Assembly (NCBI GenBank): GCA_964454005.1
Contig: CAYVQE010000008.1
Span: 1-64,000 of the forward strand
From: CAYVQE01 sp964454005
Lineage (GTDB): Bacteria > Myxococcota > B64-G9
Direction of reading: 5' to 3'
Length of the DNA stretch: 64,000 bases
Part shown: piece by piece, positions 40,222 through 48,059 of the stretch
Layout of the letters: the number at the start of each line of letters is the position of its first letter
Position numbering within the stretch: position 1 is the first letter of the stretch
The notes under the pieces: model-generated
The model's input: only the letters and a program-made list of their open reading frames with translations
The model's database searches: none
Told to the model about the DNA's origin: nothing
Position numbers and translations under genes: made by a program

Positions 40222-41772
40222 TCACAGCGGAATGTTGCCGTGGTTGCCCGCCGGCACCCCGGCCCGCTTGCCCTCCAAAAATTGCAGCGAGCGGATCAGC
40301 TTGCCACGGGTGGCTCGCGGGAAGACCACGTCGTCGACGTAGCCGCGCCGGGCGGCCAGGTAGGGGTTGCAGTAGGTCTCGCGGTACTCGGCCGAACGCT
40401 TTTCCAGCACCGCCTCCGGGTCTTCGGCCGCGGCGATCTCCTTGCGGTAGATGATCTCGGCGGCGCCCTTGGGTCCCAGCACCGCGATCTCGGTCGTCGG
40501 CCAGGCGTAGTTGATGTCAGCGTGGATGTGCTTCGAGTTCATCACCAGGTAGGCGCCGCCGTATGCCTTGCGGGTGATGACCGCGATCCGCGGCACGGTG
40601 GCTTCGACGAAGGCATACAGCAGCTTGGCCCCGTGACGGATGATACCGCCGTGCTCCTGGCTGGTGCCGGGCATGAAGCCGGGCACGTCGACCAGGCTGA
40701 TCAGCGGGATGTTGAACGCGTCGCAGAAGCGCACGAAGCGGGCCGCCTTGGATGAGGCGTCGGAGTCGAGCACGCCCGCCAGCACCGCCGGTTGGTTGGC
40801 CACCACCCCCACCGCCTGGCCGCCCAGCCGGCCGAAGCCGATGATGATGTTGCGGGCAAAGCGCGGTTGCAGCTCCAGAAACTCGTTGCCGTCCAGGATG
40901 GAGTGGACCAGCACCTTCATGTCGTAGGTCTGGTTGGGGTTGGCCGGCACCAGGGCGTCCAGGGTGGGGTCCTGGCGTTCGGGCGGGTCGCGCAGGTCCA
41001 GAAACGGGGCCCGCTGCTGGCGGTTCGATGGCAGGTAGGAGAACAGGCGGCGCACCTCGCGCAGACAGAGCAGATCGTTGGGCAGCACCAGGTGGGCCAC
41101 GCCGCTCTTTTCGGCGTGCACCGCCGGGCCGCCGAGCTGCTCGCCGGTGACGTCCTCGTGGATGACGGTGCGCACCACCTTGGGGCCGGTGACGAACATG
41201 TAGGAGGTGTGGTCGACCATCAGGGTGAAGTCGGTGATGGCCGGCGAGTAGACCGCGCCGCCGGCGCAGGGGCCCATGATGCACGAGATCTGGGGCACCA
41301 GGCCGCTGGCCTTTACGTTGCGATGGAAGATCTCGCCGTAGGCGGCCAACGCGTCGACGCCCTCCTGGACCCGGGCGCCGCCCGAGTCGTTGAGCCCGAC
41401 GATCGGGCAACCCACCCGCACCGCATGGTCCATCACCTTGCAGATCTTCTGCGAGTGGGCCTCGCCCAGGCTACCGCCGATGACGGTGAAGTCCTGGCTG
41501 AACAGGAACACCTCGCGGCCGTCGATGGTGCCGTGGCCGGTGACCACGCCGTCGCCGGGGTAGCGGTAATCGCCGCTGAGGTCGCCGCGGCCGACCTTGA
41601 GCACGTCGAGCTCCTCGAACGAGCCCTCGTCGCACAGCAGATCGATGCGCTCGCGGGCGGTCAGCTTGCCCCGGCGGTGCTGGACCTCGACCCGCTGCGG
41701 CCCCCCACCGCTGCGGGCTTCCTGCCGTTTTGCCTCCAGGGACTCGAAACGCGCGTCCACCATTCGCCCCAT
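40222..41772 (-). CDS. acyl-CoA carboxylase beta subunit (carboxyltransferase)
   Basis: Transfers the carboxyl group from biotin to an acyl-CoA such as propionyl-CoA. 516 residues with both crotonase-like halves: N-terminal ERIDLLCDEGSFEELD, GGSLGEAHSQK, NDSGGARVQEG and CAGGAVYSPA; C-terminal VDVPGFMPGTSQEHGG and ITRKAYGGAYLVMNSK, the PccB type. The ATG at 41772 has GGGAGG 4 nt upstream. The Asp in the substrate-selecting position of the second half cannot be fixed by eye, so propionyl- versus other acyl-CoA is left open. Confidence 0.93.
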   Translation of the reverse strand: MGRMVDARFESLEAKRQEARSGGGPQRVEVQHRRGKLTARERIDLLCDEGSFEELDVLKVGRGDLSGDYRYPGDGVVTGHGTIDGREVFLFSQDFTVIGGSLGEAHSQKICKVMDHAVRVGCPIVGLNDSGGARVQEGVDALAAYGEIFHRNVKASGLVPQISCIMGPCAGGAVYSPAITDFTLMVDHTSYMFVTGPKVVRTVIHEDVTGEQLGGPAVHAEKSGVAHLVLPNDLLCLREVRRLFSYLPSNRQQRAPFLDLRDPPERQDPTLDALVPANPNQTYDMKVLVHSILDGNEFLELQPRFARNIIIGFGRLGGQAVGVVANQPAVLAGVLDSDASSKAARFVRFCDAFNIPLISLVDVPGFMPGTSQEHGGIIRHGAKLLYAFVEATVPRIAVITRKAYGGAYLVMNSKHIHADINYAWPTTEIAVLGPKGAAEIIYRKEIAAAEDPEAVLEKRSAEYRETYCNPYLAARRGYVDDVVFPRATRGKLIRSLQFLEGKRAGVPAGNHGNIPL

Positions 41773-42071
41773 GTCGCCTCCCGGAAGCGGCGGCACCGGT
41801 CGGACCGACCGCCGCTGCGGCGTTCGTGCTCGAAGGAGGTCCATTGCTATCACCGCCGCCGACCGCGATCAATTCGTTCCAGCAGTTACATCCGCTCCAG
41901 CCGGCCGGGAGCCTCGGCGACCCAGCTTCCGCTGGCGTCTCTCGGTGGGTCCCATGGGACCCCGGGTGCGAGAGGCGCCAGTCGGCCGGACCCGGAGTCG
42001 ATTTCACGCATTGGCGGGGGCTTGGGCGGCCAAGCGGCCAGCTCGGGGCGGCGGAGCTGATTCCACTCCGT

Positions 42072-42087
42072 CAGCGGACACCCGCTG
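42072..42087. promoter_or_regulatory. palindromic candidate activator site (CAGCGG-N4-CCGCTG)
   Basis: A perfect 6-4-6 inverted repeat centred about 75 bp upstream of the predicted sigma-54 start, where sigma-54 activators of the NtrC family usually bind. Confidence 0.4.
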
Positions 42088-42110
42088 TGCATTGGTAGAA
42101 AGATCAGAAT

Positions 42111-42123
42111 TATCAATAAGTTA
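42111..42123 (+). promoter_or_regulatory. IHF-consensus site
   Basis: TATCAATAAGTTA matches the IHF consensus WATCAANNNNTTR at every defined position and lies at about -44 to -32 from the sigma-54 start. IHF commonly bends DNA between activator site and sigma-54 promoter. The octamer TTATCAAT occurs twice here (42110 and 42121), 11 bp apart, one helical turn. Confidence 0.5.
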
Positions 42124-42127
42124 TCAA

Positions 42128-42145
42128 TTGGCACCGGCCTTGCAA
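42128..42145 (+). promoter_or_regulatory. near-consensus sigma-54 promoter of the sigma-factor gene
   Basis: TTGGCACCGGCCTTGCAA, with GG (42130-42131) and GC (42142-42143) separated by 10 bp, matches the sigma-54 consensus at essentially every conserved base. Start predicted near 42155, giving a 57-nt leader before the ATG at 42212. Confidence 0.75.
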
Positions 42146-42211
42146 TTACCGGCCATCAGGCCATGCTGGCCGGCGCGCCCGCCGGCCGCTGCGGCACGAG
42201 GAGATGAGCCC

Positions 42212-43000
42212 ATGGAAACCATGCCTGCCGAAGTCATGCCTTGCCCGAGCCGCCCGAGTCATGGGCCCGAACCCGAGTGTGCCGCGGACGCCGGGGCCGA
42301 TCGGCAGCAGCTGATCATCGCCCACTTGTCCCTGGTCCGCCGCGAGGCGCGGCGCATCACCCGCCGATTGCCCGAAGGCGTCGATACCGCTGATCTGGTC
42401 TCGGCCGGCACCCTGGGCCTGATGGGCGCGGTGGACCGCTTCGACCCGGATCGCGGGCTTAGCTTTGCCGCTTACGCCCAGCACCGGATCCGGGGGGCCA
42501 TCCTCGACGAGCTGCGCACCCTGGACACCATCTCGCGCCGCCGCCGCCGCCGCCGCCGCGACCTGGAGCAGGTGCGCCACCGGATGACCGGCGAGTTGGG
42601 CCGCCCGCCCGAGGACGAGGCCTTGGCCGAGCGCCTGGGCATCAGCCTGGAGCAGCTGAACTGCGAGCGGGATCAGACAGTGGGCGGGGCGCCGCTGTCG
42701 CTGGACGCCCTGTGCGCCGGCGGCATGCGCCTGTCCGACAGCGACGGTCATCCGCCGCCGGACCGCCAACTGCTGCGCCGCGAGCAGGGCAGACGCCTGC
42801 GCCGGGCCATCGACCGGCTGCCGCGCCGCGAGCGGGCAGTCATCCGCTGCTACTACGACGACCACCTGGCCTACCGCGAGATCGCCGAGCTGTTCGGCGT
42901 CTCCGAGTCCCGCATCTGCCAGATCCACCGCAGCGCCATCCGACGCATCCGCGGCCGCCTGGCGGCCGAGGAACGCGGCCGCCCCGCGCGGTTGCACTGA
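42212..43000 (+). CDS. FliA/WhiG-type RNA polymerase sigma factor
   Basis: 262-residue group 3 sigma factor. Region 2 (about 35-105): LVRREARRITRRLPEGVDTADLVSAGTLGLMGAVDRFDP and AYAQHRIRGAILDELRTLD, the latter diagnostic of the FliA group. Region 3 (about 110-170) carries LGRPPEDEALAERLGIS. Region 4 (about 205-255) ends in the helix-turn-helix YREIAELFGVSESRICQIH. A run of Arg codons at about 110-117 is odd. Start chosen at the ATG with GAGGAG 8 nt upstream. There is no flagellar gene nearby, so its regulon is unknown. It is expressed from its own sigma-54 promoter. Confidence 0.9.
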   Translation: METMPAEVMPCPSRPSHGPEPECAADAGADRQQLIIAHLSLVRREARRITRRLPEGVDTADLVSAGTLGLMGAVDRFDPDRGLSFAAYAQHRIRGAILDELRTLDTISRRRRRRRRDLEQVRHRMTGELGRPPEDEALAERLGISLEQLNCERDQTVGGAPLSLDALCAGGMRLSDSDGHPPPDRQLLRREQGRRLRRAIDRLPRRERAVIRCYYDDHLAYREIAELFGVSESRICQIHRSAIRRIRGRLAAEERGRPARLH

Positions 43001-43013
43001 GCCGGATCCGGAG

Positions 43014-43036
43014 CGTCCGAATTCTCGATTCGGACG
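43014..43036. terminator. bidirectional terminator-like hairpin
   Basis: CGTCCGAAT and ATTCGGACG form a perfect 9-bp stem with a 5-nt loop in the 50-bp gap between the convergent sigma-factor and NtrC-type genes. No T-run is present, so termination is inferred from position and stem quality. Confidence 0.5.
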
Positions 43037-43050
43037 AGGGAGTTCCAGGC

Positions 43051-44448
43051 TCAGGCCTCACGCCGGCCCGGGCGCAGGCCGTGCTTTTTGGCCAGCCGCC
43101 GCATCTGATCGTAGCCCAGGCCCAGTGCCCGGGCCGCCTCGCCCAGGGTGCCGTGGGCGTCGATGGCCCGGCTGAGCAGCTCGCGTTCGAACGCCTGCAC
43201 CCGCTCGCGGAAGGCGCTTGCCACCAGCGCCGGTTGCGCGGCTGCACCGGGTTCGAGATCCAGGTCGGCCGGCTCGATGGTCCCCCGCTGGCAGCGGTAG
43301 GCGGCCCGTTCCACCCGGTTCTTCAGCTCGCGGACGTTGCCCGGCAGCTCCAGCCGCTGCAGCGCCTCGATCGCGGCCGGCGACAGCCCGCTGCAGCGCA
43401 GCCCGCCGACCTCCTCGCGAAACCGTTCCAGGAAGAATGCGCACAGGGCCGGGATGTCTTCGCGGCGCTCGCGCAGCGGCGGCACCCGGATGGTGTCGAA
43501 GGCCAGCCGGTCGTAGAGGTCGCGGCGGAACTCGCCGCGCTGCATGGCTTGTTGCAGATCGGCGTTGGTGGCCGCGGTCAACCGGACGTCGACCGTGCGC
43601 GGCCTGCCGCCGCCGACCCGTTCGAAGGTCTGGTACTCGATCACCCGCAGCAGCTTCTGCTGCAGCCCGATCGGCATGTTGCCCACCTCATCCAGAAACA
43701 AGGTGCCGCCGTCGGCCAGCTCGAACTTGCCCGGCCGCGCTTCGCGGGCGTCGGTGAATGCTCCGCGGGCGTGGCCGAACAGCTCGCTTTCGGCCAGGCT
43801 GTCGGGCAGGGCGGCGCAGTTGAGGGTGACGAACGGCCCCTCGGCCCGATCGCTCAGCCGGTGCAGCGCGATCGCCACCAACTCCTTGCCGGTGCCCCGC
43901 TCACCGGTGATCAGCACCGGCCGCGGGATCGGCGCCAGCGCCCGCAGCTGCTCGGTGACCGCCCGCAGCCCGCCGTCGGCACCGACCATCTCGCCGCCCA
44001 GCCCGGCCCGATGGCGCAGCAAGCGGTTCTGTTGCTTGAGCCGCCGGTTGTCGCGCAGCACGGCCAGCAACCGGTCGAGCTTGTCCATCTGCACATCCAG
44101 CCGTTCGCCCAGCCGGGGATCCTTCTCCACGAAATCGGTGGCCCCGATCTGCATGGCCCGCACCGCGTCTTCCACCGTGCCCTTGCCGGTCAATATGACG
44201 CAGGGCAGCTCCGGGTAGTCCCGGCGCAGATCGGCGAGCACGGCCAGGCCGTCGCGCCGGCCGGGGCCCAGGTCGAGATCGAGCACCACCAGCTCCACGG
44301 CCGTCTCCCCGGCGGCCAGCGCGGCCAGCGCCCGATCGCCGTCGGCGAAGCCCGCGGCCGCCCGGCCACGGCGCTCGAGCAACTCGGCCAGCAGCTCGCG
44401 CACTTCGGGTTGATCGTCGATCACGAACACCGTTGCATCGCCGGCCAT
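43051..44448 (-). CDS. NtrC-family sigma-54 activator (response regulator)
   Basis: 465 residues. Receiver domain about 1-120 with acidic pair DD (11-12), phospho-acceptor Asp about 57 (VVLDLDLG), and Thr/Lys in VILTGKG. AAA+ domain about 145-380 has Walker A GERGTGKE, the sigma-54 contact loop as GAFTDA in place of GAFTGA, Walker B GGTLFLDEVG, and the arginine finger region ERREDIPALC. A Fis-type helix-turn-helix ends the protein (about 425-460). It should activate sigma-54 promoters when phosphorylated. It is 18 nt after the TPR kinase gene, so the two form a two-component pair, next to a sigma-54 promoter that it may control. Confidence 0.93.
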   Translation of the reverse strand: MAGDATVFVIDDQPEVRELLAELLERRGRAAAGFADGDRALAALAAGETAVELVVLDLDLGPGRRDGLAVLADLRRDYPELPCVILTGKGTVEDAVRAMQIGATDFVEKDPRLGERLDVQMDKLDRLLAVLRDNRRLKQQNRLLRHRAGLGGEMVGADGGLRAVTEQLRALAPIPRPVLITGERGTGKELVAIALHRLSDRAEGPFVTLNCAALPDSLAESELFGHARGAFTDAREARPGKFELADGGTLFLDEVGNMPIGLQQKLLRVIEYQTFERVGGGRPRTVDVRLTAATNADLQQAMQRGEFRRDLYDRLAFDTIRVPPLRERREDIPALCAFFLERFREEVGGLRCSGLSPAAIEALQRLELPGNVRELKNRVERAAYRCQRGTIEPADLDLEPGAAAQPALVASAFRERVQAFERELLSRAIDAHGTLGEAARALGLGYDQMRRLAKKHGLRPGRREA

Positions 44449-44466
44449 GCTCGCTCCCGGAGGTTG

Positions 44467-46320
44467 CTACACGTCGACCGCTGACTCCTCTGCCGCCAAA
44501 CGTTCGATGGCGCTGGAGCGCAGCGGCTGCAGGTGGCTGGCACCACCGGGGGCCACCGGCAGTGCCAGGCGCAGGGTGGTCGGGCCGCCGGGCGCCGAGG
44601 CCAGCTCGATCCGGCCGCCGTGGGCCTGCAGCACCCGGCGCGTGACGGCCAGACCGACACCGCTGCCGCGCTCCTTGCGCGTAAAACCGGGCTCGAAGAT
44701 GCGCTGGCGATCGGCCAGCGCCACCCCGGCGCCCTCGTCGGTCACCGCCAGCTCGACGAAGCGGTCGGGCTCGCCGATGCGAGCCGCCACCCGCACCGGT
44801 CGGCCGGGCGGCGAGGCCTGCAGCGCGTTGTCGATCACGTTGGCCAGCGCGTCGACCAGCTGCTCCTCGGCGCCGCGCACCAGCGGCAGGTCGGCGGGCA
44901 GATCCAGGCGCAGCCGCTGCGGCTGGACCGCCACCTGGGCCGCCGCCCGGCGCACCAGGGCTGCCGGGGCCAGCGGCCGGGGAGCCGGCGGTGGCAAGTG
45001 CATCGACTGTAGAAAGCGCAGCCACTCCTCGTAAAGCGCCTCGATGTCCTGCTGCCAGCCGGCTGCGGCATCTTCGAGCCGGGCCTGGGCGGCCAGCACG
45101 GCCACCCGGTTCTTCATGCGGTGGGCTTGGCGGCGCACCTCGGCGTGGGCCTCGGCGCGGCCGGCGTCGCGGGCGAACCGCAGCAAGCGGGCCAGAAGTT
45201 GCGGTGCCCGGTGGGGAAGTCCGGAAGCCAGCAGGCCGAGCCAGCGCGCGGCCGTCTCCTCGTCGGCGGCGGCCGCCAGCGCCTGGGCCAGTCGCTCGGA
45301 GGTCTGCGGTCGCTCGGGCTCGACCAGCGCGGCGCGCACCAGCCACTGCAGGGACTGGGCCGGCCGGCCGCGTCCGAGCCACAGCGTACCCAGGTCGGCC
45401 AGGCCGCGCGCCGCATCGGGCGCCAGGCCCAGCCCGCGGTGCAACAGGCGCTCCGCGTGTTCATCGCCGCCGGGTCGTTCGGCCACCAGCTCGGCCAGCG
45501 CGAAGCAGGCCTCTGCCCGCAGCGACCGGGGGGAGCTGTCCGCGGCCTGCAGTGCCTCGAGTTCCTGCTCGGCCCGCCGGCCGGCGGCCGGATCGGTGGC
45601 CCGGCGGGCGGCCAGGTGCCGGGCGCGGGCCAGGCGCAGGCGGGCGTCGGTCGGGTGGCGCTCGATGGCCGCAGCGAACACGGCATCGATGGCCGGGTCG
45701 GGCTCCCCGGCCAGCGCCCGGGCCCGCGCCTCGAGCAGCGCGTGATAGACCGTACGCCGGGCCGGCTCGATGGCCATCAGGTCGTCGATGGCCGCAGTGG
45801 CCCGGCCCGCCTCCAGCCGGGCGCTGGCGCGCAAGGTACGGGCCCAGCGGCTGGCCGGATCGTGCTCCAGGGCGATGTCCAGATCGCCCAGGGCCTCTTC
45901 CGCGTCGCCCCGATCGAGCAATACCGCCGCGCGCCGCAACCGGGGCTCGATGGCGCGCGGTGCGGCTGCGATGGCGCGGCCGAAAGCCGCCACCGCAGCG
46001 TCCGGGTCCGGCTGGTCGGCCAGGATGCGCCCGCGCAGTAGCTCGGCCGCCACATCGCCGGCCCGGCCGAGCCAGGCCAACGCCTGGCCGAAGTCGCCGG
46101 CGTGGTACAGCGCCCGGGCGAGATCCAGGCGGGCCGCGGCCGAGTCCGCCGCCAGCACCACAGCGCCCTTGCGAACCTCGACGGCGGCCTCCGGCTCGTT
46201 GGCGGTCCGATGGGCGGCGGCCAGGGCCGCCAGACGCTCGGCCCGGTGGGCCGCCAGCGTCCGGGCCGGCCGGCTGCGGATGGCGGGCCTGCGCCAGTTC
46301 CTTTTGTGTCGCGGATTCAC
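44467..46320 (-). CDS. TPR-containing histidine kinase
   Basis: 617 residues from a GTG at 46320. About residues 15-370 are tetratricopeptide-like helix pairs (ALYHAGDFGQALAWLGRAG, AALVEPERPQTSERLAQAL). The kinase core is at about 390-605: H-box RRQAHRMKNRV with the likely phospho-His, N-box NVIDNALQAS, G1 DEGAGV and G2 GSGVGLAVTRR. No membrane helix, so it senses an intracellular or protein signal through the TPRs. It is the probable partner of the NtrC-type regulator. The start region abuts the remnant gene: the GTG overlaps the remnant's TGA (GTGA). The region upstream ends at the assembly gap. Confidence 0.85.
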   Translation of the reverse strand: MNPRHKRNWRRPAIRSRPARTLAAHRAERLAALAAAHRTANEPEAAVEVRKGAVVLAADSAAARLDLARALYHAGDFGQALAWLGRAGDVAAELLRGRILADQPDPDAAVAAFGRAIAAAPRAIEPRLRRAAVLLDRGDAEEALGDLDIALEHDPASRWARTLRASARLEAGRATAAIDDLMAIEPARRTVYHALLEARARALAGEPDPAIDAVFAAAIERHPTDARLRLARARHLAARRATDPAAGRRAEQELEALQAADSSPRSLRAEACFALAELVAERPGGDEHAERLLHRGLGLAPDAARGLADLGTLWLGRGRPAQSLQWLVRAALVEPERPQTSERLAQALAAAADEETAARWLGLLASGLPHRAPQLLARLLRFARDAGRAEAHAEVRRQAHRMKNRVAVLAAQARLEDAAAGWQQDIEALYEEWLRFLQSMHLPPPAPRPLAPAALVRRAAAQVAVQPQRLRLDLPADLPLVRGAEEQLVDALANVIDNALQASPPGRPVRVAARIGEPDRFVELAVTDEGAGVALADRQRIFEPGFTRKERGSGVGLAVTRRVLQAHGGRIELASAPGGPTTLRLALPVAPGGASHLQPLRSSAIERLAAEESAVDV

Positions 46321-46337
46321 CGTCCCCGAGTGTAGTT

Positions 46338-46514
46338 CGCCAGGCCGCGGCCGGCAAGCGCTGCGTAGGCGCAGCGGGCGCCGCGGCCGCTGACCTGCCA
46401 CGGGCCGGTCAGCCTCGGGCGCATGCCCGGCCGTTTGTGGGGCGGAAAGAAGATGACCTCGTCGATGGCCTCGATCTGCAGGACCTCACGCAGCGCGTCC
46501 GATGTGCCGCGCAA
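46338..46514 (-). pseudogene. decayed duplicate of the polyprenyl sugar transferase
   Basis: This stretch aligns in pieces with the intact gene at 46620-48059. IEAIDEVIFFPPHKRP matches its middle (TEAIDEVVFFPPHNRP). GMRPRLTGPWQVSGR matches its C-terminal third, and GRGAR its last residues, but everything between these pieces is deleted. Even the 24 bp after the intact stop codon recur here (46338-46361 against 46569-46592). The pieces join in one open frame of 65 codons (46317-46514). Either a tandem copy has decayed by internal deletions, or the assembly is wrong at the nearby gap. Confidence 0.55.
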
Positions 46515-46541
46515 CGGCGGTCCGGCGAGAGCCGAGCCGGC

Positions 46542-46558
46542 GGGAATCCATCTAAATT
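46542..46558. repeat. 17-bp dispersed repeat at the assembly gap (copy 1)
   Basis: GGGAATCCATCTAAATT abuts the N run and recurs exactly at 50851-50867. The sequence resembles the GGGAAT-type ends of REP-like dispersed elements. Confidence 0.55.
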
Positions 46559-46568
46559 NNNNNNNNNN
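46559..46568. other. assembly gap (10 N)
   Basis: Ten undetermined bases between a dispersed repeat and duplicated sequence: a scaffold join of unknown true length. Confidence 0.98.
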
Positions 46569-46619
46569 CGCCAGGCCGCGGCCGGCAAGCGCCGTGGACG
46601 TCGGGCGGGGGACTTCCGA

Positions 46620-48059
46620 TCAGCGGGCGCCGCGGCCGGTCAGCACGATCCAGATCGTGCGCAGCAAGATGCGCATGTCGAGCCACAGGTTCCAGTGATC
46701 CACGTACTCGAGATCGAGGCGCATCCAGGTCTCGAAATCCGTGTCGCTGCGGCCGCTGACCTGCCACAGGCCCGTCAGCCCCGGGCGCATGGCCAGCCGG
46801 CGGCGCTGCCAACCGCGGATGCGCTGCTGCTCATCGACCGGCAACGGCCGCGGGCCGACCAGGCTCATGGTGCCGTTGAGCACGTTGAGCAGCTGAGGCA
46901 GCTCGTCCAGGCTGGTGCGCCGCAGCAGCCAACCCAGCCGGGTGACGCGCGGGTCGAGGCCGCGTTTGGGGCGCACCGGGGCAGCTGCGTCCGGCCCCGC
47001 GCCACGGGCATCGGCGTCGGAATGCATGGTGCGGAACTTGTACATCTTGAACCGCCGGCCGTGCAGACCGATGCGTTGCTGGATGAACAGCAGCGGCCGG
47101 CCCTGGCCGACCAGGGCCACCAGCCCCACCAGCAGCAGCAGCGGCGTTGCGATCACCAGGCCCACCAGGGCCAGCGAGAAGTCGAGTGCGTGCTTGATGC
47201 CCAGCCGTTCGGGGCGGGCGGCCGCACCGTGGAGCATGACGCAGGGAAGGCCGTGGTGGCTGAGCAACTTCCAGGCTGGACCGTCCGGCCGCAGCCAGTC
47301 GAGCACGAAATAGGCCGGTTTGCCCAGCTCCAGGCAGACCTGCAAGGCCGTATCGGCCGTGGCCGGTCGGTTGTGGGGTGGAAAGAAGACGACCTCGTCG
47401 ATCGCCTCGGTATGCAAGACCTGGCGCAGCGCCTGCGGTGGACCGAGCAGCGGCGGCGCGGCCGCCTCCGGCTCCGAGGCGGAGCCGCTCGGCGCCGGGG
47501 CCGGATCGGCGGCTGCCGACAGGCGCCCCACCAGACGCGGCGGCAGCGGGGCAGCGTTCGCCGCCCGCACGAAGCGCGCCATGGCCAGCCCGGGCTCGCC
47601 GACCAGCAGCAATTGCAGGCGGCTGCGGTCGGTGCGGTGCAGGTAGCGCAAGCGCTGCAACAGCAGCAACCGCGCGGTGGCCATCAAAACGAACGAGGCG
47701 ATCAGGAACAGCCCGACCAGCGATCGGTTGAGCACGATCTGGGTGGCGAACAGAACGCCGGCCAAAAGCACCAGTCCGGTCAGGTGAAGCTTGAGCAGCT
47801 GGAGCAACAACCGGCTCGGCCTCCAGGCCCGACCGGTCAGATCGTGCAGCCCGAAAGCCACGACCAGAACCAACCAGCAGGGAGCCGCCAGGTAGACCAG
47901 CAGGGCATACTCGCGAAACGGCGGTGGTCGCTTGAGCAGGGGCAGGTAGGGCAGCAGTTCGGCGTGCAACGCGCGGGCCAAGCCCATGGCGGCGACGACC
48001 AGCAAGGCGTCGAGCAGCAGCAACGCGCGGTCCGGCCGAGTCGATTCAGTCGCCGTCAT
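46620..48059 (-). CDS. polyprenyl-phosphate sugar phosphotransferase (WbaP/ExoY-type)
   Basis: Starts exopolysaccharide or O-antigen synthesis by moving a sugar phosphate from a nucleotide sugar to undecaprenyl phosphate at the inner membrane. 479 residues: four N-terminal membrane helices (to about 135), a nucleotide-binding-like middle (LQLLLVGEPG ... AIDEVVFFPPH), one helix (about 290-312), and the bacterial sugar transferase domain (about 285-479): FKMYKFRTMHSDAD, LRRTSLDELPQLLNVL, MSLVGPRPLP, GLTGLWQVSGRSD. All catalytic motifs are intact. It overlaps the stop of the upstream membrane gene by 14 nt. Confidence 0.93.
   Translation of the reverse strand: MTATESTRPDRALLLLDALLVVAAMGLARALHAELLPYLPLLKRPPPFREYALLVYLAAPCWLVLVVAFGLHDLTGRAWRPSRLLLQLLKLHLTGLVLLAGVLFATQIVLNRSLVGLFLIASFVLMATARLLLLQRLRYLHRTDRSRLQLLLVGEPGLAMARFVRAANAAPLPPRLVGRLSAAADPAPAPSGSASEPEAAAPPLLGPPQALRQVLHTEAIDEVVFFPPHNRPATADTALQVCLELGKPAYFVLDWLRPDGPAWKLLSHHGLPCVMLHGAAARPERLGIKHALDFSLALVGLVIATPLLLLVGLVALVGQGRPLLFIQQRIGLHGRRFKMYKFRTMHSDADARGAGPDAAAPVRPKRGLDPRVTRLGWLLRRTSLDELPQLLNVLNGTMSLVGPRPLPVDEQQRIRGWQRRRLAMRPGLTGLWQVSGRSDTDFETWMRLDLEYVDHWNLWLDMRILLRTIWIVLTGRGAR

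Larger units (their letters stand above)
41773..42211. other. 439-bp intergenic region between the carboxylase and sigma-factor genes
   Basis: Divergent region. The half next to the carboxylase holds only a weak minus-strand TTGATC/TAGCAA pair. The half next to the sigma gene is an AT-rich island (about 42091-42150) in GC-rich DNA with a sigma-54 promoter, an IHF-consensus site, and a palindrome, listed separately. I see no small gene or RNA. Confidence 0.6.

Noticed and set aside
42204..42212. ATG at 42204 as start of the sigma gene
   Set aside because: Out of frame with the sigma-factor sequence; the ATG at 42212 has the proper ribosome-site spacing.
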